From: Catonia carolina | Lineage: Eukaryota > Arthropoda > Insecta > Hemiptera > Achilidae | NCBI GenBank assembly: GCA_035578175.1 | Contig: JAQMRL010000006.1 | Location: 31,070,893-31,134,892, forward strand | Length of the DNA: 64,000 nucleotides | Direction: 5' to 3' | Shown: positions 12,092-24,020 of the stretch, in pieces | How the letters are laid out: each line of letters starts with the position of its first letter | How positions within the stretch are numbered: the stretch's first letter is position 1 | Notes under the pieces: model-generated | The model's database searches: none | Seen by the model: the letters and a program-made list of their open reading frames with translations, nothing else | What the model was told of the DNA's origin: nothing | Program-made: the position numbers and the translations under genes

Positions 12092-12675
12092 TGTAATAGG
12101 ATTGTAATAGGAGATACACATACGAACACCTAACGCATAACGGACAGTGGAAACAAAACATAACGAACAGTACGCACAAAACAAAACAAAACATAACGAA
12201 CAGTACGCACGTAACGACATTCCAACGTAAACATAAACACTCTTACAGCATCAACATCAATGTACCACCAGATGATCTTATTTACACAACGTCAGATGTG
12301 AGTACAAAAAAAAAAGAAAAAGACAATTTTCTTAATTTAAATAAATTGGATTGTTGTCCTCACTCTCTTTTAAAACTTTTAAAGGGATAGGTGATATACA
12401 ATTTTTATAAAAAACAGAAAACAAAATATTAATAATTTATTAATTTTTTTCAACTTTATTTTGATGAAAGTATTTTAGAAGATTTAATAATTACTCCAAC
12501 TGAATTTAAAGAATTTTAATTTTTTTTAAGAATTTTAATTGTTTTAAGAATTTTAATTGTTTTAAATATTTCAACATTGGATCTGATAAGATTTTTTTTC
12601 TTGAATAAAACAAAACACTAGTTGGATTTTCGATAAAAGCTTTTGAATTTTATTTCACGAACCTGGGACGTAACA
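12092..12675 (+). repeat. 5' long terminal repeat
   Basis: Starts TG directly at the RepA junction and ends CA four bases before the primer-binding site, giving about 584 bp. It contains a 23-bp direct duplication (12155-12177 and 12188-12210), a short tandem array of a ~18-bp AAGAATTTTAATTG unit (12508-12564) and AATAAA at 12604-12609. The 3' LTR is missing, so boundaries cannot be checked against a partner. Confidence 0.72.
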
Positions 12676-12679
12676 AAAA

Positions 12680-12697
12680 TGGTGCATCGACCGGGAA
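12680..12697 (+). promoter_or_regulatory. Primer-binding site, tRNA-Gly type
   Basis: TGGTGCATCGACCGGGAA is complementary to CCA plus the 3' end of animal tRNA-Gly(GCC) with one mismatch in 18. It lies four bases after the LTR end, where minus-strand synthesis of an LTR retrotransposon is primed. The tRNA end was recalled, not searched. Confidence 0.75.
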
Positions 12698-12757
12698 ATT
12701 AAACAAGGATAAACCAGGACAAAACAAGGATAAACCAGGATAAAAACAGGTAGAAAC

Positions 12758-14131
12758 ATGGATAGACAAGTAGCACCAATTCTTGACCCCACTAAATTAG
12801 ACGAAACAAACGTTAATTTCCAATTACGAATACGAAAAAGTACAACAATAGGAAACGTAAGACAAAAAAGACAAAGGTTACAAAAACTCTTAAATAATGG
12901 ACGACAAATTGACTTAACTACGCTACATAGGTTTGACATAGACAAACAACTGACGGAGTGTCAAAACTATTTGGTAAAGTTACGAAACCTAGAAAATTTA
13001 ACTGAAGTAGAAAAGTATAATGCCGAAACATTTGATGATAGGCTTAATAAATTATTAACATTCATATTAACTAATAAACCAGATAAACTTGTAGGATTTC
13101 AAAATTTAAAGGGAGAATTTGATATTTGGAAACTTAATAGGTTACAAAATTTCGAAATTGAGCCTAATTTAGAACAAAACAACATAAATATTGAAAACGC
13201 ACATTTAGGAAATGATTTCTTACTTGATCAACAAGAAAATTTTGGTGTTAACCATATTAATATTTTACATTCCCCAGTAATGCAAAATCCTGTTCTTAGA
13301 AACGAAACTCCTGATATATTAATACCGAATGCAGTAGGTAATCATAATCCAGCCTATTTTAATCGTGAGTTAAACTTCAATTGGACGAAAATTGCAAATC
13401 CAATTGAAAATGAATTAAAGCAATTAACTATAACTGATGGACGTGATATTGATATACTAGTACGAAATATCAAAATAATTAAACAAATTCAGAAACGCTA
13501 TGCAGTAGATTTACCTTTAGTATTGTTAACTCAATTTATGACAGGCTTTACTGAACAAATCTTTGAGAATTCAATTAAAAATAATCATAATTTTGATCAA
13601 TTTCATAGAGATTTAGTCAACAAATTAATAACGCCAAAAATGAAAGAAATATTAAAACTCAAATTGTTGTACCGAAATCAGTCGCAAACAGAGACACTTA
13701 ATGAATACATAAAAGAAATTTTAGAACACCATGAGGTATTAAGATTAGATCTAACAGAAGGTGAGTTAATTAATATAATTTTAACCGGTTTAAATGAAGT
13801 ATACGCCGCACATATAGGTATAATTGGCCAACCTCGTAACTTACAAGATTTCAATAAACTAGATACCTATGTCTATGAGAGAGTTTATGCTAGGACTCTG
13901 AATGACATCGGTGTATCTAAAATAAGTGATACGAGCGTAATACAAGATATAAATAGCATGGTACCTTCACGAGGTAAACAAAATATATTAAAAGATACAA
14001 CTTACAACACCGTTAGATCACAAATGCCTGCAACCACTTTAAAATGTTTCTATTGCCATAAATTAGGTCATATCAAACGAAATTGTAAACTTTTACAACA
14101 AAAAGGAAATAATAATGTTTCAAAAAACTAA
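12758..14131 (+). CDS. gag: Retrotransposon Gag protein
   Basis: Intact frame of 457 codons starting 60 bp after the primer-binding site. Gag forms the cytoplasmic particle that packages element RNA. The N-terminal half is polar and Asn/Gln-rich. The middle region (about residues 215-390) has the helical capsid-like composition of Ty3/Gypsy Gag. A CCHC zinc knuckle, CFYCHKLGHIKRNC, lies at residues 430-443, followed by a short basic tail. The frame ends in TAA immediately after a slippery heptamer, so most ribosomes would stop here and a minority would enter pol. Lack of stops or frameshifts suggests recent insertion. Assignment is by layout and motif. Confidence 0.9.
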   Translation: MDRQVAPILDPTKLDETNVNFQLRIRKSTTIGNVRQKRQRLQKLLNNGRQIDLTTLHRFDIDKQLTECQNYLVKLRNLENLTEVEKYNAETFDDRLNKLLTFILTNKPDKLVGFQNLKGEFDIWKLNRLQNFEIEPNLEQNNINIENAHLGNDFLLDQQENFGVNHINILHSPVMQNPVLRNETPDILIPNAVGNHNPAYFNRELNFNWTKIANPIENELKQLTITDGRDIDILVRNIKIIKQIQKRYAVDLPLVLLTQFMTGFTEQIFENSIKNNHNFDQFHRDLVNKLITPKMKEILKLKLLYRNQSQTETLNEYIKEILEHHEVLRLDLTEGELINIILTGLNEVYAAHIGIIGQPRNLQDFNKLDTYVYERVYARTLNDIGVSKISDTSVIQDINSMVPSRGKQNILKDTTYNTVRSQMPATTLKCFYCHKLGHIKRNCKLLQQKGNNNVSKN

Positions 14132-15522
14132 ATGTTTACAAATGTACTGACCATAAACATATGATGTGCATTTGTAAAAATAATTCAAGTAAATATTTAA
14201 AGTTGAAAGAAAATAAGTTAAATTGTAATTATTCTTTAAAAACATTACCAATAAAAATTAAAAATAACATATTTAATGCCCTTATCGATTCAGGTTCCAC
14301 CCATAATATTATAAATCAACAACTGTATACATTTTTAAAAAATAAAAAGGCAATTATAGAGGAAGAAAACATTAATACAATTTGTCTCACAGCTGATCGA
14401 TTTCCTTTAAAAATAAATAAACAAATTTGGATTAAGGTTAATCTTCAAAAATTATCATGGAAAGTGAATTTTAAAATATTATCCAAATTACAACACCGAA
14501 TAATACTCGGGATGAATTTTTTACAAATAACCCGCGCAATAGTTAACCCAACAAAATCTTTCATAACTTTTGATTGGGCAAGAGGTAAACAATTTCACTT
14601 AACCGACCTATCTCCAGAACAAATTAACAACGTGGAACAAAGTGAGTATATTAAAAATACAATTAATGATTTATGTAAAGAATTTCCTGATGTTCTTACA
14701 ACTAAATTAGGTTGTACTCATGTATTGAAATACGATATTGTACTTAAAAATAATGAAATTATTAAATCTAGACCCTATCCTTTAAATCCGATAAAAACGT
14801 TTCAAATGAAACAACAAATTGACAAATTATTAAAAGATAAGGTAATTCGAGAAAGTATTTCCCCCTATTCTTCCCCAGCATTTTTAATTCCGAAACCAAA
14901 CGGAACTAGTCGTCTAGTTGTAGATTATCGTCAAGTTAACCTAATAATTGATTCAGAGGCACAACCTTTGCCGAATATAAATCATGCGTTCCAATGGTTT
15001 TCCAATGCAAGATGGTTTAGTACGTTAGATTTAGCACAAGCGTACCATCAGATCCCATTGACAGAAAAATCTCGTCAAATTACTGCATTTTGTACACCAG
15101 ATGGTTTGTACGAATATGAAAGGTTACCTTTTGGTTTGTCGACTGGTGCGCAAGTTTTAACTCGCCTTATGAATACATTATTCAAAAATATTAAATATAA
15201 ATTTGTATTTAATTATATGGATGATATATTAATATATTCAAAAAGTTTTATAGAGCATGTTAAACATATCAAAATAGTATTGTCAATTTTACGGAAAGCT
15301 GGCATTACAGTTAATCCTGATAAAGTGACATTTGCTGTAAATGAAATACCGTTTCTCGGACATGTTTTATCGTACAAAGGAGTCTCTATAGACTCAAATA
15401 GGACACAAAAAATATTACAGTACCCACAGCCTATGACAGTAAAACAAGTACATCGATTTTGTGGTATGGTTAATTATTTTTCCAAATTTATCAAAAATTA
15501 TGCAAAATTATTTCCCTTGTAG
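14113..15522 (+). CDS. pol: Retrotransposon Pol, truncated in reverse transcriptase
   Basis: Open in the -1 frame relative to gag. The first ATG is at 14161, but translation by frameshift from 14122 is more likely. Numbering from that ATG, the aspartic protease shows LIDSGSTHNI (42-51) and ILGMNF (115-120). The reverse transcriptase shows LIPKPNG (242-248), LDLAQAYHQI (289-298, first catalytic Asp) and YMDDILIYS (352-360, catalytic Asp pair). The frame ends after residue 453 at KLFPL because the next bases belong to the RepA repeat; its TAG supplies the stop. Connection, RNase H and integrase are missing, so this copy cannot transpose by itself. Order PR-RT and the YMDD box fit Ty3/Gypsy. Confidence 0.9.
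14122..14128 (+). promoter_or_regulatory. Programmed -1 frameshift site (gag/pol)
   Basis: A AAA AAC in the gag zero frame, directly followed by the gag stop TAA (14129-14131). This is the canonical X XXY YYZ slippery heptamer. The -1 frame is open from 14113 and continues into pol, so a shift here would join the two products. No clear downstream hairpin or pseudoknot was resolved by eye. Confidence 0.82.
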
Positions 15523-15644
15523 TTTGTTGTTTAGGTCATCAGCCGAAAGGCTGGTTTGAACCTGTAGAGGTTTTACAAATTAAAACGAGGAGTGAGGTGG
15601 TTTACTATTGCCTTCCTCACTGAGTGGAAAAGTATGCTTATAAG
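15510..15644. repeat. 135-bp exact direct repeat, right copy
   Basis: Exact second copy of 11957-12091. It follows the broken pol and continues into the rest of RepA (CATGCCGGGC onward), which is the pre-insertion arrangement of that RepA copy. Confidence 0.92.
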
Positions 15645-15915
15645 CATGCCGGGCCCTCTGAAAAGCACATATTTTCCACTCTGCAATAGACACCTTCACT
15701 TCATTCACCACAGGGTTTGGCTGTATAATGAAATTCATTACTTCCAGAGGAGATAACTCTGATTAGTGTCTTTTACACCTCTACCTCTTCAGTTCTTAAA
15801 TGATTCATTCATTTAATTGGCTGACCATGTGATAAGAAACAGAACTATTTATTTTAGCCCTGCAATGAACAGATTGAGTGTAAATAATTCGACACTCCAC
15901 CTGTCTGTTATGCGC
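15523..15915 (-). repeat. RepA retroposon copy (about 393 bp), host of the LTR insertion
   Basis: Best-bounded RepA copy. It is flanked by TCCCTTGTAG on both sides (ending at 15522, and 15915-15924), a 10-bp target duplication typical of retroposition. In RepA orientation the unit starts near TGCGCATAACAGACAGG and ends ...CTAAACAACAAA. It has no clear tRNA-type A/B boxes and no recognised product. The portion left of the LTR is duplicated at 11970-12091. Confidence 0.8.
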
Positions 15916-15924
15916 ACTCCCTTG

Positions 15925-16130
15925 TAGTATTATTTATAAACAGTTCCGAGGGAGGTGGAGGGTTTTTTGCTGATATAGGATCAAGCGGCCAGGCGGCGGG
16001 TTTTTGGTTCTTAGGCGGTTGCGGCCTCCTTGGGGTTGAACGAGGACGCCTCAATTGAGTCCAACACTACTTCCCCCATCGTGAGAGAGTGAACATAAGT
16101 TTTTCTCCCCGCCTCGGATAAAAAAAGGTT
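15925..16130. other. GC-richer unclassified segment
   Basis: Directly right of the 15.5-kb RepA copy. It contains AAGCGGCCAGGCGGCGGG and GTTGCGGCCTCCTTGGGG, and ends CCCCGCCTCGGATAAAAAAA. No frame or family recognised; it may be a SINE or LINE tail. Confidence 0.3.
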
Positions 16131-19100
16131 TTATTCATAACAAATATTTGTTTCTTTAAATCTGTTTTAATTTAATATTTTAAGAAGTCCATAAGATTTT
16201 GTCGTTCTTTCGATTATTGTGTCTTCTACTGATTTTGATTATTATTTACTTGATTTTCTTATTCATGATATTTTTTATTATACCCTATTCCCATGAGTTT
16301 TTTTAGCATCTTTCATCAACTTATTGTCGTTTCTTTTATTCCTCTCTTTGTTAATTTCTCAGGTCCTGTTCCATATTAAAGTATACTGCTATTTTATCAT
16401 CATTGTATTGTGATTTCTTAATTTAAAATTAATTCATAAAATAGTTTTATTGAAATAATTTGTTGCAATATAAAGCTTTCCAATTATTTTTCTGTTTTTT
16501 CCTTTAAGGAAAATTTTATGTTGATATTTTTCCCATTTTCTTTAGAAATAGTTTGTTATTAAATATGCTTCAGACGTTGCCAAACTTAAAAACTATTCCA
16601 ATTTTATGCACTTTAATAAATTAAATTTTACATTTATTGGTGAAATCTTCAGTAGATTGTGCACATAATAAATATATTATATGAATATCAAGAATCCCAT
16701 TGATACGCTTATAATTATTTTAAATGTTTAAATTCTGAAAATGTTTCGTAAAATAAGTTGCATAGAATATCTGAATTTTAAATAAACAAGAAAATTTTTT
16801 CACTCTTCTTAATATATCTGATAGGATTAAATTGTATTCAATATTTTCCTACATGAAAAACATTTCAAAGTGTTCTTTCAAAGAAAATCCTATGATGAAT
16901 AGTATAGTTCATAGTCATTTTATTTATTATAGGAATGCATAAAATTCTAATACCATATCGTAAAACTTATCTTTGTCTGCAATATGTGAAAATAATAAAA
17001 CGTAACGTGATTTGTAAGAACTACAGAAGTAAAATGTTACTATAATAAATCAAGTTTGTAACATAGATGAACAACCTGGAATCTGAGTATCTCAAAAGAG
17101 ATATTGAAAAACCGTTTGATGATAAAAGCGAGCAACATAAAAAGAAATATGTGTCGATTGAAGATGTAGAAAGCATCATCGTTGGAAATTTTATGTAATT
17201 CTATCCTTAAATCTTAAAGATATTAATTTAACAAAAGAATATACAGAAATGGAATAGTTTTAAACAATGTTTTATATCATAGTACACTTTGATTCAAAAT
17301 GAGATCAGATAAAAAATTATAAAGAAACAGATATAATATATTATGATTTCATTTATGTTTCATATTATTTTCTTAATACGTTTTATTTAAACAAGTTTAA
17401 TCCTCACGAAACGTGAATACTAAAAATGAGTCATTTGTTATCAAGTTTCGTACTTTTGCTGTTAGATGCTAATTGCTTAGTAGAATTTATTATGTCCTGT
17501 TTTTATTTATTAATAACTTAATGCAATCGTATTTAATTTACTGTATTTATATGCACAATACACAATTGCATAACTGGTATCAAGAGAAGAAAATTTATTT
17601 ATGCAAATTAAACAAATATCAAGTTCATACATGGTATATATAAATGTAGGTTGCTTCTTAAGTTCTAAGTTCATTACTGTGAACATTTATTTTCATTTGA
17701 ATTCTGTATTCAGAATTGAAGAATTTATATTCATCTCAGTTAAAATTCATTGAATTTTACAATGTAGGTAATAATATAACAATTAATTAATGTGAATTAA
17801 TTAATCTGTTACTGGATTATAAAAAAATCCAGAATGCCCTCGAGAAATGCGACGGATTTGTAAAAGTTTTTTAACATTTTGTTCGGTGAACTTTTTAAAA
17901 AGTTCAAAAGTATACAGTTTTTTTGTCCAGGAGAACACTTAATATTTCATTGCAGTAGAATTCCCACGAAATTTCATATCTGAAATGTCGGTAAATTATT
18001 TCAAAGGACATTCAAATTTTAATAACGTTCTTTTCGTTGAAAACCGTCACATTGCTTCGAAATACATAGTAAATATATTAAAATATTAGGCTTGTATTTA
18101 CAATTCCTCTAATATAAAAGTCAGTTGAACCAAATTAACAGCAGGTACGAAATTCAACATAAATATTAATGTTTACGCAAATATAGAGTAATTTGCAAAA
18201 CGTTTACGAAATGTTAGGTAATTTTGAAATAAATTGGTGTGATATTTTAAATTATTACTTCATAAATTAAAATTATTATAATATTTTTCACAGAACAGCT
18301 TTCAAATTAATTTTTAAATTGAAATATTTTAAACATTGGTCGTTTTATTAAATTTTATTTCGGAGAAGTAATGGGTGCAATAGTTTTAAGCATCATAAAA
18401 TCTTCGTTTTATTAAATTCTACGAACTTGTTTTTGTAACTTATATTTCCAACAAAACTATTTTCTCCACATATAATTGCATTTCTATCTCTAACATTTAG
18501 AGTTATAAGAGTAGTCATAGGAATTTTGAAGTCTAATCGAGGTTGGAAAAACTGAAATTCTATAAAAGTTTCAATCAAAACTTTTAAAAAATTACACAGA
18601 TATTTAAATATATTAACATTTACAAATAAAATCTAGACTTTTAATTTCAAATATCAAAGACTAGAATTTCATTCAAACCATTTATCTATTTAATTTTTGC
18701 AAAAATATCGACAACTGACAATTAAAACGAAGTCACCCTACATTTATTTTTAAAAACGAAAAAGAAAATCAATTCTTCATAAAATTTCATCAGGTAAAAT
18801 AAAAACAAAACAGAAAATTTGAGGCCTAGAACTACCTCCACTAAGTGGTTACTTTGATCAACATTATTTTATCAATTCATTTTCTCGTTGGTCTTAAATG
18901 GTAACAGATTGCAGATTTTCTGATTTTAGTAAAAAATTGTATTTTATAACACTGCGCCGTATTTTACTTTATTTCAATCGTTGAATTATGCTTATTTATA
19001 TACTTTAACCACTATGCAATTATAACACATCGTAATTTCTAGAGTTTTAAAATTTTATACAACACTAATTTGCCTAAGGAAGTTATAGTTTCGTAAATAT

Positions 19101-19352
19101 GAACCGATTATTCGATTTTTGAAGCAAAATTATATTTATAATTAAAGTTTAAAGGTAAGCGACGTTGTAAAGTTTGATATCCCGTGTATCTGCTTACCAC
19201 TCTTGCAAAATCAAATCTCTCCTAAATCAAATCGAATTATCGTGAAAGTTCTTTTAACAAACACCTATGTTTAGTGACCACTCCTGTTTACATCCAGTAT
19301 TTGAAGAACAGATTTTATGTCGCCGATAGCTTCTGTATTTTTAAATTACTGT
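16131..19352. other. Longest featureless AT-rich stretch
   Basis: About 3.2 kb with no frame over 61 codons and no recognised repeat, RNA gene or exon. Confidence 0.55.
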
Positions 19353-19364
19353 TGTTGTTGTAGT

Positions 19365-19975
19365 TTAGGCTGAAAGTCTGAAAGGCCATCAGCTGAAAGG
19401 CTGGTTTGAACCTCTAGAGGCTTTACTAAATAAAACTATGAGTACCGGCCGCATTGGCGTGGTTGGTAACGTGCTCGCCTCTCATTATGCGGTTGTGGGT
19501 TTGAATCCCACTCAGGCATATTTTCATATGATTAAGAAAATAATTTCATCCTCCATTGTACCAATTACACCCCAACGTCATCGCTTATGACCGTTGCAGT
19601 TGATGCGACGTTAAATAAATAAATAATAAAAAAACAGATAAGTGAGTTAGTTTACGATTGCCTTCCTCACTGAGAAAATTAGCCTATGTTTACCAGCATG
19701 CCAGGCTTCCTGAAAATCATCTGCTTTCCATCCTGCATATATGATACCTTCATTTGAATCACTACGGGGTCTGACTGTATAATGAAATTCATTATTCTCA
19801 GACAAGATAACTGTGACAAGTGTCTTTTACATCTCTACCTTATCTGTTCTTTAATGCTTCAGTCATATAATTGGCTGACCATGTGATAAGAAACAAAAAT
19901 ATTTTTGTAGCTCTGGAACTAGCAGATCAAGTGCAAATAGTTTAACACTCCACTTGCCTGTTATTGGTAATTAAA
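19365..19975 (-). repeat. RepA copy split by a nested SINE
   Basis: RepA in minus orientation with a (TTG)n tail at its left end (19353-19366). A ~190-bp tRNA-derived SINE interrupts it after AAATAAAACTATGAGT; RepA resumes at about 19635 and ends near CACTTGCCTGTTATTGG. Confidence 0.75.
19443..19632 (+). mobile_element. tRNA-derived SINE, near full length, nested in RepA
   Basis: Contains a pol III A-box-like TGGCGTGGTTGG and B-box-like GGGTTTGAATCCC about 40 bp apart, then a non-tRNA body ending GCGACGTTAAATAAATAAA. The GACGTTAAA-plus-A-rich 3' end is shared with truncated copies at 36746 and 53648. Confidence 0.72.
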
Positions 19976-20004
19976 CAACTGAGACCAAACAAACTATAAA
20001 CACG

Positions 20005-20400
20005 CTTCTACAAACTGAAACGCTTACTCGATACACGTTCTAAATTAAACATGTCACACAAATCAACAATCTACAAGACAGTCGTAAGACTAATCTGGAC
20101 ATATGGAGTTCAACTTTGGGGATTTGATAAACCTTTAGACACGAAATGTATACAAGCGATTCAGAGCAAGATTCTACGAACGATAACGCAATGCCCCTTT
20201 TACATCACAAACTCAATGCTGTAGAAAGACTTACAAATCCCATACGTAATTGTCGCGAAACAACTATACAAGACGATGCATGACAAATTTTAATTATATG
20301 TCAACCCTCTCATACAAAACTTGTACACTAGGGCGATACCGAGTGCTCAGCGCAGACGTTTGAAGCGCCTCTGGCCAAGAGATCTTATGGTTAACTGTAA
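20005..20400 (+). pseudogene. Jockey-type ORF2 C-terminal fragment
   Basis: The plus strand reads LKRLLDTRSKLNMSHKSTIY, then IWTYGVQLWG, QSKILRTITQCPFYITN and RRLKRLWPRDL. An in-frame TAG follows NSML and another stop lies after MHDKF. Same subfamily as the 11.2-kb fragment (shared RLLD-RSKLNMSHK). Confidence 0.78.
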
Positions 20401-21535
20401 GACTGTAGTGATGACTACACGCTCCTTCAAGTAAATCAAGTTTTGGAACATTAGCTTCACATTTAGAAATTGTTGTATTATTATAATAACAGATACTAAA
20501 TTACAATCGAAAGTGCAGAAAAAAACTTTGACAGACCAGAATTTTTTCAACAGATCTTTAATACATAAAAGTTCGTAATTTTTGGTTTATAACCAGAAAA
20601 ATTTGTTCTACAAGACTCATTTGTAATTAGTTAATTGCTAATTCGTACAAATTAATTCATATGGCTCAGCTAATATTATTTTTATCATATGCATCTAGTA
20701 GTTTAAATTTAATACAATGTACTTTGGTATAAAGAATTTTAATAATATTTTAACTGTACAGTACTTAATAAAAGTTTGTACTTAAAAAGTCAATTTGTTA
20801 AACTTATTAAATTCGATAAACATAGTACTTAAATATAAATTAAAACGAGGTACAGAATATAATGTTAGAATCCACGTTCTTCCCACTGAAACTAACGTTT
20901 CTAATGCTACGATTTTTTCCCATTACGTACTCGGGAAAAGCTATTTTGTGTGAATTAATTAAAGTTCAAAGTTAAAAGTTCAGATGCATTAGTACCATTT
21001 TATTACTTAGTACTAAAAGTAGTGAACCAAGGATGGTTAAGCTTTAAATATAATTTGAATTTCAGATTACATGAGTTAACATATCTGCAAGTTGGGTATA
21101 CAAGATTTGTGTATAAACATATACGATACAATAAAAAAACATTCATTTTCGAATGTCTCACGTGGGACATTTACAAAATCAATATATTTTAGATTTCACT
21201 AAAAATTACCAACATTATGATTTTATCCATAATTAAAAACAAATAATCATTATTATTCATAAATCCCAATTTGAAATAAATGAACGACGAACAACTAGCT
21301 TTCCCGATTTTGTTCAGACCATAATACTTTTAACTCATTGTATTTCATATTTTGATTCTGTTTCAATTTAAAACTTTATATGATCAATAAATAAAGCAAC
21401 TTTAGATGTGATGAACCAATTTCAATGTCTTTTTTCCAGAAAACTACAAATTTTGGCTAAATTTAAGCATTGAACAAAAAATTGATAGTATATAAAACTT
21501 GTAGAATTTTTATTTTCTTGTTTTATAATTACATT

Positions 21536-22070
21536 TATGAAAGGAAAGTTGTGTTTTAGTTATCGTAATAGAGTTTTCACCGCATGTACACGTTTTTGGG
21601 TTTTTTGAGTCCCGAAACATTTGTTTACCGATTGCTCTTTGTGTCTCTGTATGTGTGTAAACATAATAACTCAAACACGGAAAATTATATGAGGTTGAAA
21701 TTTGAAACTTAAGTCAGGTACTACAAGGATACCTGATACAAACATTTTTATCAATATTGGTTAACTGTTTATTCGTACACTTTTTCACTTTTTTCGATTT
21801 CTCGAAACCGATTCCTACACGATTTTTTTATTAAATCTCAATTTTTATTACACTTTTATGTTGTGCAAGATGGTTAAGCGGTATGTCTGCTAAAATTTGT
21901 GGGCTGAGCTCTCCTGACAAAACTTGTTTTTTTAAGATTACAACCTTAATATGAATTGATATTTCTTTTTCTTGCCCTATATCAAATATAGGGACGAAAG
22001 ATATATTTCGTGTAAAATTGTGAACATTGGCAAGGGAAAGTCGTATGAGTCTCGTATTCCGAATTTCAAA
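21536..22070 (+). repeat. RepB copy, diverged
   Basis: Collinear with the 56.2-kb copy: GAAAGGAAAGTTGTGTTTT, GTTTTCACCGCATGTACACG, a short GT-rich stretch, AATATTGGTTAACTG, TTTTAAGATTACAACC and the GGCAAGGGAAAGT end. Confidence 0.65.
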
Positions 22071-22202
22071 CTCTCACTTTTGTTTTGTGAATTTTCCCAA
22101 AAAGTACCTTCAAAACTATAATTTACAAAATAAATATTTTGAAGTAGTTTATCAAATAATAACAATAAGCTCTTGTAGTGTAGTACATCATTTTTATGCC
22201 AC

Positions 22203-22594
22203 TAACAGGCAGGTGGAGTGTTATATAATTTGCACTCGATCTGCAGGGCTACAACAAATAGTTTTGTTTCTTAACACGTGGTTAGCCAATTATATGACTG
22301 ATTTATTTAGGAACAGAAGAGGTAGAGGTGTTAAAGACAGTAGTCAGAGTTATCTCCTCTGAAAGTAATGAATTTCATTACACAGCCAGGCCCTGTGGTG
22401 AATGAAGTAAAGGTGTCATTTGCAGGGTGCAAAGTAGATGGTTTCGGAGGGCCTGGTATGCTGATTAGCATAAGTTGCTTGTTTACTCAGTGAAGAAAGC
22501 AATGCTAAACCACATCACTCTCCTCACTCCTCGTTTTACTTAGGAACACCTCTAGATGTTCAAACCAGCATTTCGGTCGTTGACCTAAACAACA
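22203..22594 (+). repeat. RepA retroposon copy
   Basis: Plus-orientation copy from ACAGGCAGGTGGAGTG to GACCTAAACAACATTC. The internal ATG-led frame begins at 22369 and is decayed after about 35 codons. Confidence 0.78.
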
Positions 22595-23435
22595 TTCAAC
22601 ATCAGTTGTATTATATTTCATTGCATTTTTTATAAATATAAATACAAGTGTAAGGAACTTTTTAATAATTGTAAATTTTCGAAAAAATATGTACCCCCAT
22701 CTTCTTAAACAGGGAAATACATGTGAAAAATGATTTTGTAGAAAAATTATATCCTAATAACTATTACGCAATTTTGTTTAAATTAATTTCGTTTTAAAAA
22801 GCCAAGTTAGCTCTGTAATCTAAAAAATGCAATTTAAAAAGCTTATGGAATAATTTATTATTAAATTAGTTTTAAAAACTAGAGCTACTTATCCACTAAT
22901 AATTTTTTATGTATCCCTCTTAAGAATGTACTTAAAGAATTCGTTTAGATATCCTGGATAAATTTTCAATAACCATAATGAAATCAATAGTGCAATAATA
23001 AAATGCAATCTTTTAACCTCATTGGTATTATTTTGAATATTATTCAACTAAGTTTAAATGTTTAATAGAACTGTAAAATGTATTAAATTTTGGAACTGTT
23101 CCAGAATTATTCAAATTGCTTGGCTGCTTTCAATTTTACAAGGAATATGCTGTTTGGCTGTCACGATAATAATGATGCAGGTCTAATTCGATTGAATAGA
23201 ATATCGTATCGTTAATATTCTTACACGTTTTTCAACCATTTTTTCAAAAATATAAAGCGATTAAAAGTTAAATTTAAATAATTATGAATTCTAGTTTTAT
23301 TATATTTCATGTTTGTCAGTTATATTTGAATTGCACTGCTTTTCTAATCTAATTATTTTTAAAAATTTTTGTTTCACTTCAGTGTTAGATTCGTGGTTTA
23401 AATTCTGTTTCAGATATTAGTTAAATCATTTTTTT

Positions 23436-23655
23436 ACTTTCTCTTGCCTATATGAATATATAGGAAGGAAAATATTGTTTTCACGTCGATTTCTCGAAAT
23501 AAAGTTTTCACCGGATCTACACGTTTTCAGACCCCCTGAATCCAAAAAACATGTTTTTATAGCGATTGGCCTTTTTGTGTGCGTGTGTGTGTGTGTGTGT
23601 GAACAGAATATCTCAAAAACGGAACATAAAATTCGTTAGAACATTCGTTAGGCTA
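23436..23655 (+). repeat. RepB 5' part with GT microsatellite
   Basis: Starts ACTTTCTCTTGCCTATATG with a self-complementary ATATAGGAAGGAAAG, then GTTTTCACCGGATCTACACG, AAAAAACATGTTTT, a (GT)n run and GAACAGAATATCTC. Similarity to other copies fades after about 23655. Confidence 0.75.
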
Positions 23656-24020
23656 GTTTTTTAAATTATACAGTTCAGAAGAAACAAATTATGACAAAAA
23701 GATTCGTTTCAAACAATTTAAAAAAATGTAAATCTTTCCTATAATTTTGTAAGTTATTTTTTAAGAGAATGTTTTTTATAGAAAGGAATAACTATATTTT
23801 CTTATTACATGATTTTTTTGTTTATAATCAAATATTGAAGTACCTTCATAGTTTTGAAGTGACTTTAGTTGAACTTGAAAACGTAAATACAAACTTGCTG
23901 CAAATTCATTTTTCTGTTAAAATGTCGAAAGCTGAAATTTTTGGAGCATTATTACATTCATTCTGATTCACCGTAGTAAAATTTTTAAAAACTCATCAAA
24001 ATTAACGTGGTTTTTAAACC

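Larger units (their letters stand above)
12092..15519 (+). mobile_element. Truncated Ty3/Gypsy-type LTR retrotransposon
   Basis: Order: 5' LTR, primer-binding site, gag, -1 frameshift site, pol with protease and most of the reverse transcriptase. RNase H, integrase and the 3' LTR are absent. The element sits inside a RepA repeat: RepA sequence stops at 12091 and the LTR starts TGTAATAGG at 12092. At its right end pol runs, through a shared ATTTCCCTTG, into a second copy of the RepA flank rather than into a 3' LTR. No env-like frame is present in the part that remains. Gag is open and pol is open to the break, so the insertion is young. Confidence 0.9.
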
